64,000 nucleotides of DNA from Brucella pseudogrignonensis (GTDB lineage Bacteria; Pseudomonadota; Alphaproteobacteria; Rhizobiales; Rhizobiaceae). The notes beneath the pieces were generated by a model. That model did no database searches. It had not been told where the DNA came from and saw nothing but the letters and a program-made list of their open reading frames with translations. Positions 26,540-34,064 of this stretch are shown one piece after another (position 1 is the stretch's first letter; every line of letters starts with the position of its first letter). The translations under genes and the position numbers were made by a program. The stretch lies in the NCBI RefSeq assembly GCF_032190615.1, contig NZ_JAVLAT010000001.1, forward strand, positions 812,501-876,500, in the 5' to 3' direction.

Positions 26540-27544
26540 ATGACAACACCTAACTCTTCCCGCAAAAATATCGAGACAGATGCATCCCGTCTTCGCGCCC
26601 TTCTGGGCGCTGTGAGAAACAACAATATCTGCGTTCTCTATCAATCGCCTGATCTGCTTTACATATGGGGTGAAAATATCCCTCCATACTGGCAGGAAAA
26701 GTGGAAAGCCGGCGGGCGGGATTGTGATTTCATTTTCTCAACGTCAATGTCTCGTCTGGAACATGCAAAGCGTGCCGCCTTAGAAACTGGCACCGCGCAA
26801 AATGTCGAACTGGCGATCAACGATGGCGATAAGTTACGCTGGATCGAATTCCATATCGATTGCGACCATGATTCGGATGGCAACGTACTCGGTCTCGTAA
26901 CGACAGCGCTTGAAATCAGCGAGCTGAAACGTCGCGAGCAGGTCTTAAAAACGCTGCTACGCGAAGTCAGCCACCGCTCAAAAAACTTACTGGCCATCGT
27001 TCAAAGCATTGCAAGTCAAACGGCGCGCTTCACTGATAGCGTTGACGACTTCCTGCTAAAATTTCGCGGACGCATTCAGTCTCTCTCTTACTCGCAAGAT
27101 CTCGTCACCGATTCCAATTGGCATGGTGCGCTCTTCCTCGACCTCGTGCATTCACAGATCGAAAAATACATCGATGTTACGGATGAACGCCTGACCATCG
27201 AGGGTGATGATCCTTATCTCTTCCCCGGCGCGGCGCTGCACGTTGGCCTGGCACTGCATGAATTAATTATCAACGCAACGTCTTTCGGTGGCCTGTCTAT
27301 TCCTTATGGCCGCGTCGTCATATCGGCTAAGGTTCAGCGCAGCGATAAGGGCGACGAAGAGCTGATCTTGCATTGGGAAGAGACCAATCCGTCCATGCCT
27401 GAGATCAAACATGATCCCCGCTTTGGCAGTGCAGTTCTCCAGCGCATCGTACCCTCATCCGTCGGCGGGCGAGCCGAGTATCGTGTTGATGGCAACGGCG
27501 CTGTTTACACGCTGACCGTGCCCGCTGAGCAGTTCGATTCCTGA
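26540..27544 (+). CDS. PAS-domain HWE histidine kinase
   Basis: 334 residues, no membrane segment. An N-terminal PAS-like domain (about 15-130; VLYQSPDLLYIWGENIPPYW, RWIEFHIDCDHDSDGNVLGL) is followed by the HWE phosphoacceptor region LLREVSHRSKNLLAIVQSIA, with the histidine in VSHRSKN, and an ATPase domain containing LALHELIINATSFGGLS and HWEETNP, the His-Trp-Glu that names the class. The N-box is ELIINATS. A cytosolic second input for PhyR is likely. A bidirectional terminator shared with the small RNA follows. Confidence 0.88.
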   Translation: MTTPNSSRKNIETDASRLRALLGAVRNNNICVLYQSPDLLYIWGENIPPYWQEKWKAGGRDCDFIFSTSMSRLEHAKRAALETGTAQNVELAINDGDKLRWIEFHIDCDHDSDGNVLGLVTTALEISELKRREQVLKTLLREVSHRSKNLLAIVQSIASQTARFTDSVDDFLLKFRGRIQSLSYSQDLVTDSNWHGALFLDLVHSQIEKYIDVTDERLTIEGDDPYLFPGAALHVGLALHELIINATSFGGLSIPYGRVVISAKVQRSDKGDEELILHWEETNPSMPEIKHDPRFGSAVLQRIVPSSVGGRAEYRVDGNGAVYTLTVPAEQFDS

Positions 27545-27569
27545 CCATTTTTTCTCGGCTAAATGATCC

Positions 27570-27738
27570 AGCAAAAGAAAAGCCGTTGCGATCTTCTGTC
27601 ACAACGGCTTTTCTTTAGAAAATGCGGAACGCCAGCTGCATAACGGGGGCTTCTGCGCGACATTCTCGCTGTTCACTTCATACGGGGAGGTCGAAGTAAA
27701 CCATGAAGGTCGCTTGCGGGGCGGGTTGCGACCTTCAT
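27570..27738 (-). ncRNA. Candidate EcfG-dependent small RNA with C-rich loops
   Basis: About 169 nt on the minus strand between a perfect EcfG promoter (27745-27769) and a strong terminator (27573-27616). The predicted 5-prime end begins a perfect hairpin, ATGAAGGTCGC/GCGACCTTCAT, whose 14-base loop holds CCCGCCCC. A second stem, GTTTACTTC/GAAGTGAAC (one G-U pair), exposes ACCTCCCC, complementary to a Shine-Dalgarno sequence. A third unpaired CCCCC follows. No reading frame of note. This layout resembles C-rich-loop riboregulators of alphaproteobacteria such as GsrN of Caulobacter, which is also controlled by the general stress sigma factor. Homology to GsrN is not claimed. Confidence 0.75.
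27573..27616. terminator. Bidirectional terminator for the HWE kinase gene and the small RNA
   Basis: AAAGAAAAGCCGTTG and CAACGGCTTTTCTTT, a perfect 15-bp stem with a 13-base loop. T-rich on both strands. Confidence 0.85.
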
Positions 27739-27744
27739 AATGAA

Positions 27745-27769
27745 AACGCCGGTCGCGATGATTGGTTCC
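27745..27769 (-). promoter_or_regulatory. Perfect EcfG promoter of the small RNA
   Basis: Minus strand GGAAC (27769-27765), 16 bases, CGTT (27748-27745). Starts one base after the fur/mur stop codon region, facing away from it. Confidence 0.8.
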
Positions 27770-27770
27770 A

Positions 27771-28196
27771 TTAGGATTTTATTTTTTTGCAATAAAGTTC
27801 GAGACGATGATGCACAATCTCATAGCCAAGTTGGCGTGCGATCTCTTCCTGCAGCTTTTCGATTTTATCCGAACGAAACTCAACGACGTCGCCTGAGTCC
27901 ATGTCAATGATATGGTCATGATGTGCGCCACTTGCTTGCTCAAAGCGCGATGGCCCACCTGCAAATGCATGACGGTGAATAGCACCCAACTCTTCAAGCA
28001 ATTTCATCGTGCGATAGACGGTTGACAGCGAAATGCTGCTATCAATTACCACCGCCCGCCTGAAAATCTCCAGTGCATCTGGATGATCTTCAGTCTCGGT
28101 CAAAATGTTCAGGATAATCCTGCGAGGCCGCGTAATACGAACGCCTGCCTGCCTCAGTTCCTGCTCATAATCGGGCTTCTTGTGCGATTCACTCAT
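27771..28196 (-). CDS. Fur-family metalloregulator (Fur/Mur type)
   Basis: 141 residues. The winged helix ([38 protein letters not shown]) and the dimerisation domain with metal ligands ([18 protein letters not shown]) are clear. The structural-zinc CxxC of enterobacterial Fur is replaced (IDMDSGD), as in alphaproteobacterial Fur/Mur. In rhizobia and Brucella this protein mostly represses manganese uptake (Mur), with Irr and RirA handling iron. It lacks the heme motif of Irr. Start at 28196 is favoured; a frame to 28241 would run over the palindrome at 28222. It may regulate itself through that palindrome. Confidence 0.88.
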   Translation of the reverse strand: MSESHKKPDYEQELRQAGVRITRPRRIILNILTETEDHPDALEIFRRAVVIDSSISLSTVYRTMKLLEELGAIHRHAFAGGPSRFEQASGAHHDHIIDMDSGDVVEFRSDKIEKLQEEIARQLGYEIVHHRLELYCKKIKS

Positions 28197-28221
28197 AGAT
28201 TGATTATGCACGCACGGTGTT

Positions 28222-28245
28222 CCAGTTGCAAATTTTTGCAACTGG
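28222..28245. promoter_or_regulatory. Palindrome upstream of the Fur/Mur gene, likely operator
   Basis: CCAGTTGCAAA, TT, TTTGCAACTGG: a perfect 11-bp inverted repeat ending 26 bases before the start. The TTGCAA...TTGCAA core is like Mur/Fur sites of rhizobia. Confidence 0.6.
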
Positions 28246-28348
28246 ATTGATCAACATCTCCCCAAGCCTTTTATTAAAATGTGCACCCGGGGAGGTTGTG
28301 GTTCATCAGAACCCGTTAAAAGAGTGACACAGCCTCTCATCCAGCGAT

Positions 28349-29413
28349 TTATTCTGCCGCCTGGAAAACAAACGGCTTCACCTCCACAAAGGCATCAGAA
28401 GCCTCCCCGACAAGCACACGGCTCATATCCACACCAAGATCGAGTTTCAGCACCTTTGCTCCTTCAGAGAAATCAAGCTTCTTAAGATCGACCCAGAAAA
28501 CATTTGGCGATGTCGCCGATTCTGCGTGAAATGTCAGACTCTTGTGGTCGGCCACAACGCGCCATCTTGTAGTCGAGAGATTGGGCGCATCAGGCAGACT
28601 AACTCCATAAGGCACTGAAGCATTGCGGATAACACTAAAAACTGCAGACGCAGCGATCCTCGGATCTTCAGTCTGCGTCACGGCATTGACATAGAACCCT
28701 GCGCGCACGAAACGATCCTCTGAGCGGCCACTGCCCGGAAGAAAGTTCAACAAATTGAGGGCGCTCCAATATTTCTGATTGGCAAGCTGGAAATCAAATG
28801 GCGGATCATTCGTAACCACCTGATACGAACGATCATGATGGATTTTAAGCTTTCCATCGATCCATTCCAACACGGCACTATCGCCGGAAGAATCGGACAG
28901 TGTCAGATGGAGCGGTGCGAGACTGCCCGGACGACCGGGCACTTCACCGCTCACCACATCAAATGGCTGGCTGCGGGTGTATTCTACAGCCTCAGCAACA
29001 GTCGCGAACTGATCCAGATAAAATTGTGCCCATATTGCCAGTGACATGCGAGGCGTTGCATCATCATCTTTTGGGAACTGGGTTGCGTTCAACCACAGCA
29101 GGCTTGCATTGAGGCCAGCTTCATTCATGCCGTCAACAGTAGAAATATCATAGCCCGACACAGCGAGGCTTCCATATTTCGACGTCCATTCCTTCGAGCG
29201 GGAACCGGCTTCACCATTGCGCTTCATCCCCCGCGGGAAGACCCAGAAATTGCTGACCATAGGATCCTTAAAATCCATATTTCGGCCCGTAAGCACGCGC
29301 CCTTGCTCTCCATGATAAACAATCCGGGTACAGGCCTGAACTTCAGCCGTCATTAACGCAGTTGCTGCGGTCAGCGCCGCAAGTACACGTGTGAAGCGGG
29401 ACATCATGGACAC
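28349..29413 (-). CDS. Exported linear amide C-N hydrolase (choloylglycine hydrolase family)
   Basis: 354 residues. A signal peptide (about 1-27) ends at AEVQA, and Cys28 (ACTRIVYHG) becomes the N-terminal nucleophile after cleavage. Other family marks are GRNMDFKDP, SGYDISTVDGMNEAGLNASL and VTNDPPFDFQLANQ. Members hydrolyse conjugated bile acids, penicillin V or acyl-homoserine lactones. A Brucella homologue (Cgh) contributes to bile resistance and infection; whether this orthologue has the same role is inference. Alternative in-frame ATGs at residues 3 and 4 change little. Monocistronic. Confidence 0.87.
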   Translation of the reverse strand: MSMMSRFTRVLAALTAATALMTAEVQACTRIVYHGEQGRVLTGRNMDFKDPMVSNFWVFPRGMKRNGEAGSRSKEWTSKYGSLAVSGYDISTVDGMNEAGLNASLLWLNATQFPKDDDATPRMSLAIWAQFYLDQFATVAEAVEYTRSQPFDVVSGEVPGRPGSLAPLHLTLSDSSGDSAVLEWIDGKLKIHHDRSYQVVTNDPPFDFQLANQKYWSALNLLNFLPGSGRSEDRFVRAGFYVNAVTQTEDPRIAASAVFSVIRNASVPYGVSLPDAPNLSTTRWRVVADHKSLTFHAESATSPNVFWVDLKKLDFSEGAKVLKLDLGVDMSRVLVGEASDAFVEVKPFVFQAAE

Positions 29414-29494
29414 CTATTCGTCAATTAATGAGATATTTCTATCGGTGGAATTGGGATAGCAAAACAACATGAAAACTATGTTTTCACCGCCACT

Positions 29495-29701
29495 TTATTT
29501 GCGCGCCCAATCCGGATCAATGCCATTTGTACCGATGATGCCATAATAGCCACCTGTGTTGATAAACCACACAGTAAAGGCCACACACAACACCAGGAAG
29601 ATACTTATAGCGATCAACCGGCTCTTTTTTCGCGCCATCCGCCTCAAAGTGAGATAAACGCCAGCACTGAGTAAAGCAGATCCGATATAAGCCGCTATCA
29701 T
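29495..29701 (-). CDS. Small two-helix membrane protein, unrecognised
   Basis: 68 residues with GAGGAAG as a good ribosome site. Two hydrophobic helices (about 2-18 and 29-47) flank a basic loop (RRMARKKSR), with a C-terminal tail GGYYGIIGTNGIDPDWARK. The loop charge places both ends outside. No family assigned. Upstream of and on the same strand as the amide hydrolase gene, 81 bases away. Confidence 0.55.
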   Translation of the reverse strand: MIAAYIGSALLSAGVYLTLRRMARKKSRLIAISIFLVLCVAFTVWFINTGGYYGIIGTNGIDPDWARK

Positions 29702-29867
29702 TCCATACTTCCTCAGTTCAATCAGGAATGTCTAAACCTTTTCGAGGGCGCCATAAAGGACCCGTCGAAAGTAAGCTCCCTCAAATATTATCCACAAAAT
29801 TGGAATTGAAATAAGCAACATCTGATATCAACATAGCGCTTTAATATTGAAATGGGAGGATATTAAC

Positions 29868-30059
29868 ATGCGTAGAGTTGTTATATTGGCAACGATAATT
29901 GGAACCTTTAGCATTTCTTCTGTACAGTTCGCAGAAGCCGAAAATGCAGTCAAAACAAAACCACAAAACAACATAGCATGCGTTACCAGTGGGCGGAATG
30001 CACTTGATTGCGCTGTATACTGCACTGCTATTTTTGCTATCTGGAATATATGTTTCTAA
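29868..30059 (+). CDS. Small exported protein with four cysteines, unrecognised
   Basis: 63 residues with GGGAGG eight bases before the ATG. An N-terminal signal-like helix (RRVVILATIIGTFSISS) ends near AEAE. The mature part has four cysteines (ACVTSG, LDCAVYCTA, NICF) and a short hydrophobic end. The region is AT-rich compared with its surroundings. A second small exported cysteine-containing frame lies 99 bases downstream. Function unknown. Confidence 0.5.
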   Translation: MRRVVILATIIGTFSISSVQFAEAENAVKTKPQNNIACVTSGRNALDCAVYCTAIFAIWNICF

Positions 30060-30158
30060 TAATATGGTTGTTGACGACAAATAATGAGAACCGCACATTT
30101 GCGGGGCCTGAACTATCTGGACAGCTATTAAACACAGAAAGCTTGAATTTGATATCGC

Positions 30159-30335
30159 ATGAAAAAGGTAATTCTGTTTCTAACTCTTTTCTCCAGTATA
30201 ATAAGTGTAACCAATATTAGCCTAACAGCAATCGGAGACGAATTGCCGTTTAATGACGATTGTGAGTATCATTATTGGGATGGGCAGCAGGTTAAATGTT
30301 GCCCGGACTTAACGGGTCGCTGGCACTGCAATTAA
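30159..30335 (+). CDS. Small exported cysteine-rich protein, unrecognised
   Basis: 58 residues. Signal peptide MKKVILFLTLFSSIISVTN, then a mature segment with four cysteines (DDCEYHYW, VKCCPDLTG, WHCN). The cysteine spacing differs from the previous small protein, so they are not obviously paralogous. The ribosome site is weak (AGAAAG, 19 bases upstream). Weakly supported as a gene, mainly by the clean signal peptide and the sensible cysteine pattern. Confidence 0.42.
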   Translation: MKKVILFLTLFSSIISVTNISLTAIGDELPFNDDCEYHYWDGQQVKCCPDLTGRWHCN

Positions 30336-30363
30336 GCTGCCTCCAAAGGAGCCATCAATTCAT

Positions 30364-30438
30364 TGGTACGCCCAAGGGGAATCGAACCCCTGTTTGCGCC
30401 GTGAGAGGGCGCCGTCCTGACCGCTAGACGATGGGCGC
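30364..30438 (-). tRNA. tRNA-Glu (anticodon CTC)
   Basis: Minus strand. Acceptor stem GCGCCCA pairs with TGGGCGT, CCA is encoded. Anticodon stem GCGCC/GGCGC encloses CTCTCAC, giving anticodon CTC. T-arm GGGGTTCGATTCCCC is canonical. The D-arm is CGTCTAGCGGTCAGGACG. Confidence 0.95.
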
Positions 30439-30511
30439 AAGCAGTGCTTGCTAATATAAGACCCGCAGCACGCAATGAAAAGGGCGGCAAATCTGCCGCC
30501 CGCATCCAAAA

Positions 30512-30991
30512 CTATTCGACGTTGCCGAGCTTAATACGCCCAAGAATGCGCGATTCACGGTAATCATAAATGATGAGTTCCGTGCCACCATCGGGCAAAA
30601 GCGTTTCAAGCGAAAGCTGATCGCCAGACAGGCTCTGCGACAAAAGACGCGTGCCGGGTGTCAAATCGATTTGCGACTCGATCAGCTTCGGCGGTTCCGG
30701 TTTAATCGGCGTCGCCACCTGTCCCGGAATGTCTGAACGCGCAACTTCTGTCTCGGAAGTATCCGGTGCGCGATTGATCTTGTAGACAACGGCGACAAGC
30801 ACAGCCATAAGACCAATCAACATAACACCGATGGAAACTGCAAGCAGCCGCACCATCTTACGACGGACTTTCTCCATCGCTGGATCAAGCGGGGGCTCCG
30901 GTTGTTGTTGGTCCGGGTAATAGCCCTGCTGATAGTCCTGATATCCAGAATCCTGATGATTCTGATATTTCGGATAGTGTGGATCCTGCAT
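30512..30991 (-). CDS. DUF6476-like membrane-anchored protein
   Basis: 159 residues. A Tyr/Gln/Pro-rich cytoplasmic N-terminus (YQDYQQGYYPDQQQPEPP), one membrane helix (about 50-72, LLAVSIGVMLIGLMAVLVAVV) and a beta-rich periplasmic end (ETLLPDGGTELIIYDYRESR). The fit to the alphaproteobacterial DUF6476 family is by overall pattern. Start at 30991 follows GGAG at eight bases; ATGs at 31009 and 31048 are less well supported and would collide with the divergent pseudouridine synthase. Confidence 0.7.
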   Translation of the reverse strand: MQDPHYPKYQNHQDSGYQDYQQGYYPDQQQPEPPLDPAMEKVRRKMVRLLAVSIGVMLIGLMAVLVAVVYKINRAPDTSETEVARSDIPGQVATPIKPEPPKLIESQIDLTPGTRLLSQSLSGDQLSLETLLPDGGTELIIYDYRESRILGRIKLGNVE

Positions 30992-31048
30992 TAAATGACT
31001 CCGGTTCATGCTCCCGCGTGGGCGCGTGATAACGAAGGGAAGAGACAA

Positions 31049-32053
31049 TTGAAAGAACTAATTGCCGACCTAGACGCTGCGGGTAAAAGATTAGACCAGT
31101 GGCTGGCCGCAGCATTGGGGCCGGAACTCTCCCGCAGTCGCGTCCAGTCCCTGATTGCTGATGGTCATGTGACCATCGATGATGTTCCCGCCAGTGGCGC
31201 GAAGCAAAAGCTGCGCGAAGGCATGAAGATTACCGTCGTGCTACCAGAGCCTGAACCTGCCGACCCACAAGGCGAGAACATCCCACTGGATATTCTCTAT
31301 GAAGACGATGATCTCATCGTCATCAACAAGCCTGCTGGTCTGGTTGTCCATCCGGGCAACGGCAACTGGACCGGAACGCTGGTGAATGCTCTTATCTATC
31401 ATTGTGGCGATAGCTTGTCAGGCATCGGCGGCGTGCGTCGTCCGGGCATTGTTCATCGTCTGGATAAAGACACCAGCGGCGTCATGGTTGTGGCCAAGAA
31501 CGACCATTCCCATCGCCACTTGAGCGACCAGTTCGCCGATCATGGACGCACCGGCGATCTCGAACGCGCCTACAAAGCACTTGTTTGGGGTATGACCGAA
31601 CGTCCACAAGGTTATATCGACGCCTATCTTGGCCGCTCGCACCGTGATCGCACCAAGCAAGCCGTTGTCAAAGAAGACCGCGAAGACGCACGCCACGCCA
31701 TCACGCATTATTCGACCATCGAGAAATTCGCACCGCAAGAAGACGCCACATCACTTGCTTCACTGGTCGAATGCCGCCTTGAAACAGGTCGCACCCATCA
31801 GATTCGCGTTCACATGGCCCATATCGGTCATCCGCTTGTCGGGGACATGGATTATGGCGGCGCTTATAAGACCAAGGCCAACAAGCTGCCAGAGCCATTG
31901 AAAAATGCCGTGAACAGTTTTCAGCGTCAGGCGCTTCACGCCTGGCTTCTGGCATTCACGCATCCAACGACCGACGAAATCATGCGCTTTGAGGCCGATC
32001 TGCCTGAAGACATGGAGACGCTTCTGGAAAATTTCCGCAAGCACTCTACATAA
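31049..32053 (+). CDS. RluA-family 23S rRNA pseudouridine synthase (RluD-like)
   Basis: 334 residues from a TTG at 31049 that follows AAGGGAAG; an ATG at 30995 would add 18 residues without similarity. An S4 RNA-binding domain (RLDQWLAAALGPELSRSRVQ) precedes the catalytic domain with the signature IVHRLDKDTSGVMVVAKND, whose aspartate is the catalytic residue, and VECRLETGRTHQIRVHMAHI. The S4 domain and size point to RluD, which modifies helix 69 of 23S rRNA. The position directly before rpoH is common in rhizobia. Confidence 0.88.
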   Translation: MKELIADLDAAGKRLDQWLAAALGPELSRSRVQSLIADGHVTIDDVPASGAKQKLREGMKITVVLPEPEPADPQGENIPLDILYEDDDLIVINKPAGLVVHPGNGNWTGTLVNALIYHCGDSLSGIGGVRRPGIVHRLDKDTSGVMVVAKNDHSHRHLSDQFADHGRTGDLERAYKALVWGMTERPQGYIDAYLGRSHRDRTKQAVVKEDREDARHAITHYSTIEKFAPQEDATSLASLVECRLETGRTHQIRVHMAHIGHPLVGDMDYGGAYKTKANKLPEPLKNAVNSFQRQALHAWLLAFTHPTTDEIMRFEADLPEDMETLLENFRKHST

Positions 32054-32334
32054 CGCTGTAAGTTCTCACAGTTTCAGAACGCCAGATTAAGTCTGTAAAG
32101 ATTATGCCTTGAGGGCGAAAACGGGGTCTCAAAACAAGGCTTCACCCAAAATGGTTGTGGCCTCTCAGGAATGACAAGTGTTCACATTCTAGTGACACAT
32201 TGTTTCATGAGGTTAGAGATCGTGTTTTCGCCAAAATCATGCCTATATATGTAAGTTCGCGAGGGAAGTGCAGGAGGCAGCCAGCGCGACAGGTTTGCCA
32301 GACGGGAACCTGAAACTATAAAGGAGGGTGCTTA
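32054..32334. other. Long leader region of rpoH
   Basis: 281 bases without a gene. Contains CCTATATATG (about 32240) as a possible -10 region and a purine-rich AAGGAGGG ribosome site at 32322. No convincing hairpin of the RNA-thermometer type was found by eye. Confidence 0.4.
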
Positions 32335-33246
32335 ATGGCCCGTACTAGTCTTCCAAGCATTACATCCGGTGACGGTGGCCTAACCCGTTATATGGAAGAA
32401 ATCCGCCGTTTTCCAATGCTTCAGCCGCAGGAAGAATACATGCTGGCGAAGCGTTATCATGAACATAGCGATCCGAAAGCCGCACATAAGCTGGTGACCA
32501 GCCATCTCCGTCTCGTAGCAAAGATTGCCATGGGTTATCGCGGCTATGGCTTGCCAATTGGTGAAGTTATCTCCGAAGGCAATGTCGGCTTGATGCAGGC
32601 GGTCAAGCGCTTTGAACCAGAACGCGGCTTCCGCCTTGCCACATATGCAATGTGGTGGATCAAAGCTTCAATCCAGGAATATATCCTGCGCTCGTGGAGC
32701 CTTGTGAAGATGGGCACCACGGCCAATCAGAAACGCCTGTTCTTCAATCTCCGCAAGATGAAGAGCAAAATTCAGGCGCTTGATGATGGCGACCTCAACC
32801 CAGATCAGGTCAAACAGATCGCGACCAAGTTGAAGGTGAGCGAAGACGAAGTGGTTTCCATGAACCGCCGTCTGTCCGGTGATGCTTCGCTGAATGCGCC
32901 ACTGCGTGCAGCCGAAGGTGAATCAGGCGAATGGCAGGACTGGCTTGTCGATGACAGCAGCAGTCAGGAACAGGTTCTGATTGAACAGGATGAGCTGGAA
33001 AGCCGCCGCTCGCTGCTCGAACAGGCAATGGATTCGCTCAATGAACGCGAACGCCGTATCTTCGAAGCGCGCCGCCTCTCGGAAGACCCGATGACACTGG
33101 AAGATCTTTCCGGTGAGTTTGGTATCAGCCGTGAACGTGTACGCCAGATTGAAGTCCGTGCCTTCGAAAAGGTACAGGCTGCAGTCAAGGCAGCAGCTTT
33201 CAAACAGCATAAGGCATTGACCCATGTCGAGGAAGCCAACGCATAA
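32335..33246 (+). CDS. rpoH: Heat-shock sigma factor RpoH
   Basis: 303 residues of sigma-32 type. Region 2 (GLPIGEVISEGNVGLMQAVK, FRLATYAMWWIKASIQEYIL) contains the RpoH-box neighbourhood QKRLFFNLRKMKSKIQ just after it. Region 4 ends with LEDLSGEFGISRERVRQIEV. It directs RNA polymerase to heat-shock and oxidative-stress genes. Brucella relatives have two RpoH proteins; which one this is cannot be said with certainty. Preceded by a strong AAGGAGGG site and followed by a terminator. Confidence 0.94.
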   Translation: MARTSLPSITSGDGGLTRYMEEIRRFPMLQPQEEYMLAKRYHEHSDPKAAHKLVTSHLRLVAKIAMGYRGYGLPIGEVISEGNVGLMQAVKRFEPERGFRLATYAMWWIKASIQEYILRSWSLVKMGTTANQKRLFFNLRKMKSKIQALDDGDLNPDQVKQIATKLKVSEDEVVSMNRRLSGDASLNAPLRAAEGESGEWQDWLVDDSSSQEQVLIEQDELESRRSLLEQAMDSLNERERRIFEARRLSEDPMTLEDLSGEFGISRERVRQIEVRAFEKVQAAVKAAAFKQHKALTHVEEANA

Positions 33247-33270
33247 TCCTGCTAATTTAGATTCCATTCT

Positions 33271-33308
33271 ACTGCCGCGATTGGGGAACCATTTGCGGCA
33301 GTTTCGTT
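33271..33308 (+). terminator. Terminator of rpoH
   Basis: ACTGCCGC and GCGGCAGT arms with a 16-base loop, then TTCGTT. T-run weak. Confidence 0.6.
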
Positions 33309-33403
33309 ATGTGTCATCCAACTGATAAAAAACCGTCAAATATCTGTAATGCAATGTCTTTAGGCAACAGGTCGTATTTCACCGAAGCCTTAAAGGTCAT
33401 GCT

Positions 33404-34006
33404 ATGAAAAAGCTCCTGCTTGCTGCAACGCTCGCTCTTACTGCTGCCACTGCTGTATCTGCGTCTGAATATGTCTCTTATCTCGACTACCCGCAGAAAG
33501 AGCAGGACGGAAAAGAATTCTTCACTGCCATTGAAATTCCACAGGGCAGCTTCACCAAATACGAAATCAACGACAAGACCGGCCACATCATCGTGGATCG
33601 CTATCAGTCGATGCCGGTTGTCTACCCTGCCAATTACGGCTCGATCACCAGCACGCTCGCGGGCGATGGCGATCCGCTTGATGCGCTCGTTTATACCCGT
33701 GAGCCAATCGTGCCAGGTGCGATCATCAAGGTTCGCCCAATCGGCGTTTTGAAGATGATTGACGGTGGCGAGCAGGACGACAAGATCGTTGCTGTACCAA
33801 CCTCAAAAATCGACCCGACCTATGACAACATCAAAGAACTTTCTGACCTGCCAAAGATTGAGCAGCAGCGCCTTGAAGCCTTCTTCCGCGTCTACAAGCA
33901 GCTTCCAGAAGGCCGTAAGACGGTCGAGCTGAATGGCTTTGATACTGCCGAAACTGCGGCTTCTGAAGTTGCAAAAGCCATCAAGGCGTTCTCTGAAAAG
34001 AAATAA
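33404..34006 (+). CDS. Inorganic pyrophosphatase with an N-terminal signal peptide
   Basis: 200 residues. Soluble family I pyrophosphatase, shown by VVYPANYGSI, GDGDPLDALVYT (catalytic acidic pair DxxDxxD pattern) and VGVLKM-like GVLKMIDGGEQDDKIVAV. Unlike the cytosolic enzyme of about 175 residues it begins with a clean signal peptide (KKLLLAATLALTAATAVSAS), so it should act in the periplasm. A lysine-rich cytosolic Ppa is expected elsewhere. Substrate could be periplasmic pyrophosphate or a related phosphoanhydride. A terminator follows. Confidence 0.88.
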   Translation: MKKLLLAATLALTAATAVSASEYVSYLDYPQKEQDGKEFFTAIEIPQGSFTKYEINDKTGHIIVDRYQSMPVVYPANYGSITSTLAGDGDPLDALVYTREPIVPGAIIKVRPIGVLKMIDGGEQDDKIVAVPTSKIDPTYDNIKELSDLPKIEQQRLEAFFRVYKQLPEGRKTVELNGFDTAETAASEVAKAIKAFSEKK

Positions 34007-34027
34007 TCCGGCGTGATTGCCGGTAAT

Positions 34028-34060
34028 AAAAAAGGCCGCGCGAAGCGGCCTTTTTATTTT
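34028..34060. terminator. Bidirectional terminator
   Basis: AAAAAAGGCCGC and GCGGCCTTTTTATTTT with a short GCGA-type loop, between the pyrophosphatase gene and the convergent large hypothetical gene. Confidence 0.85.
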
Positions 34061-34064
34061 ATGA

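Noticed and set aside
33286..33308. GGAAC-N15-CGTT after rpoH as an EcfG promoter for the pyrophosphatase gene
   Set aside because: Spacing of 15 is short for EcfG and the sequence is better explained as part of the rpoH terminator hairpin.
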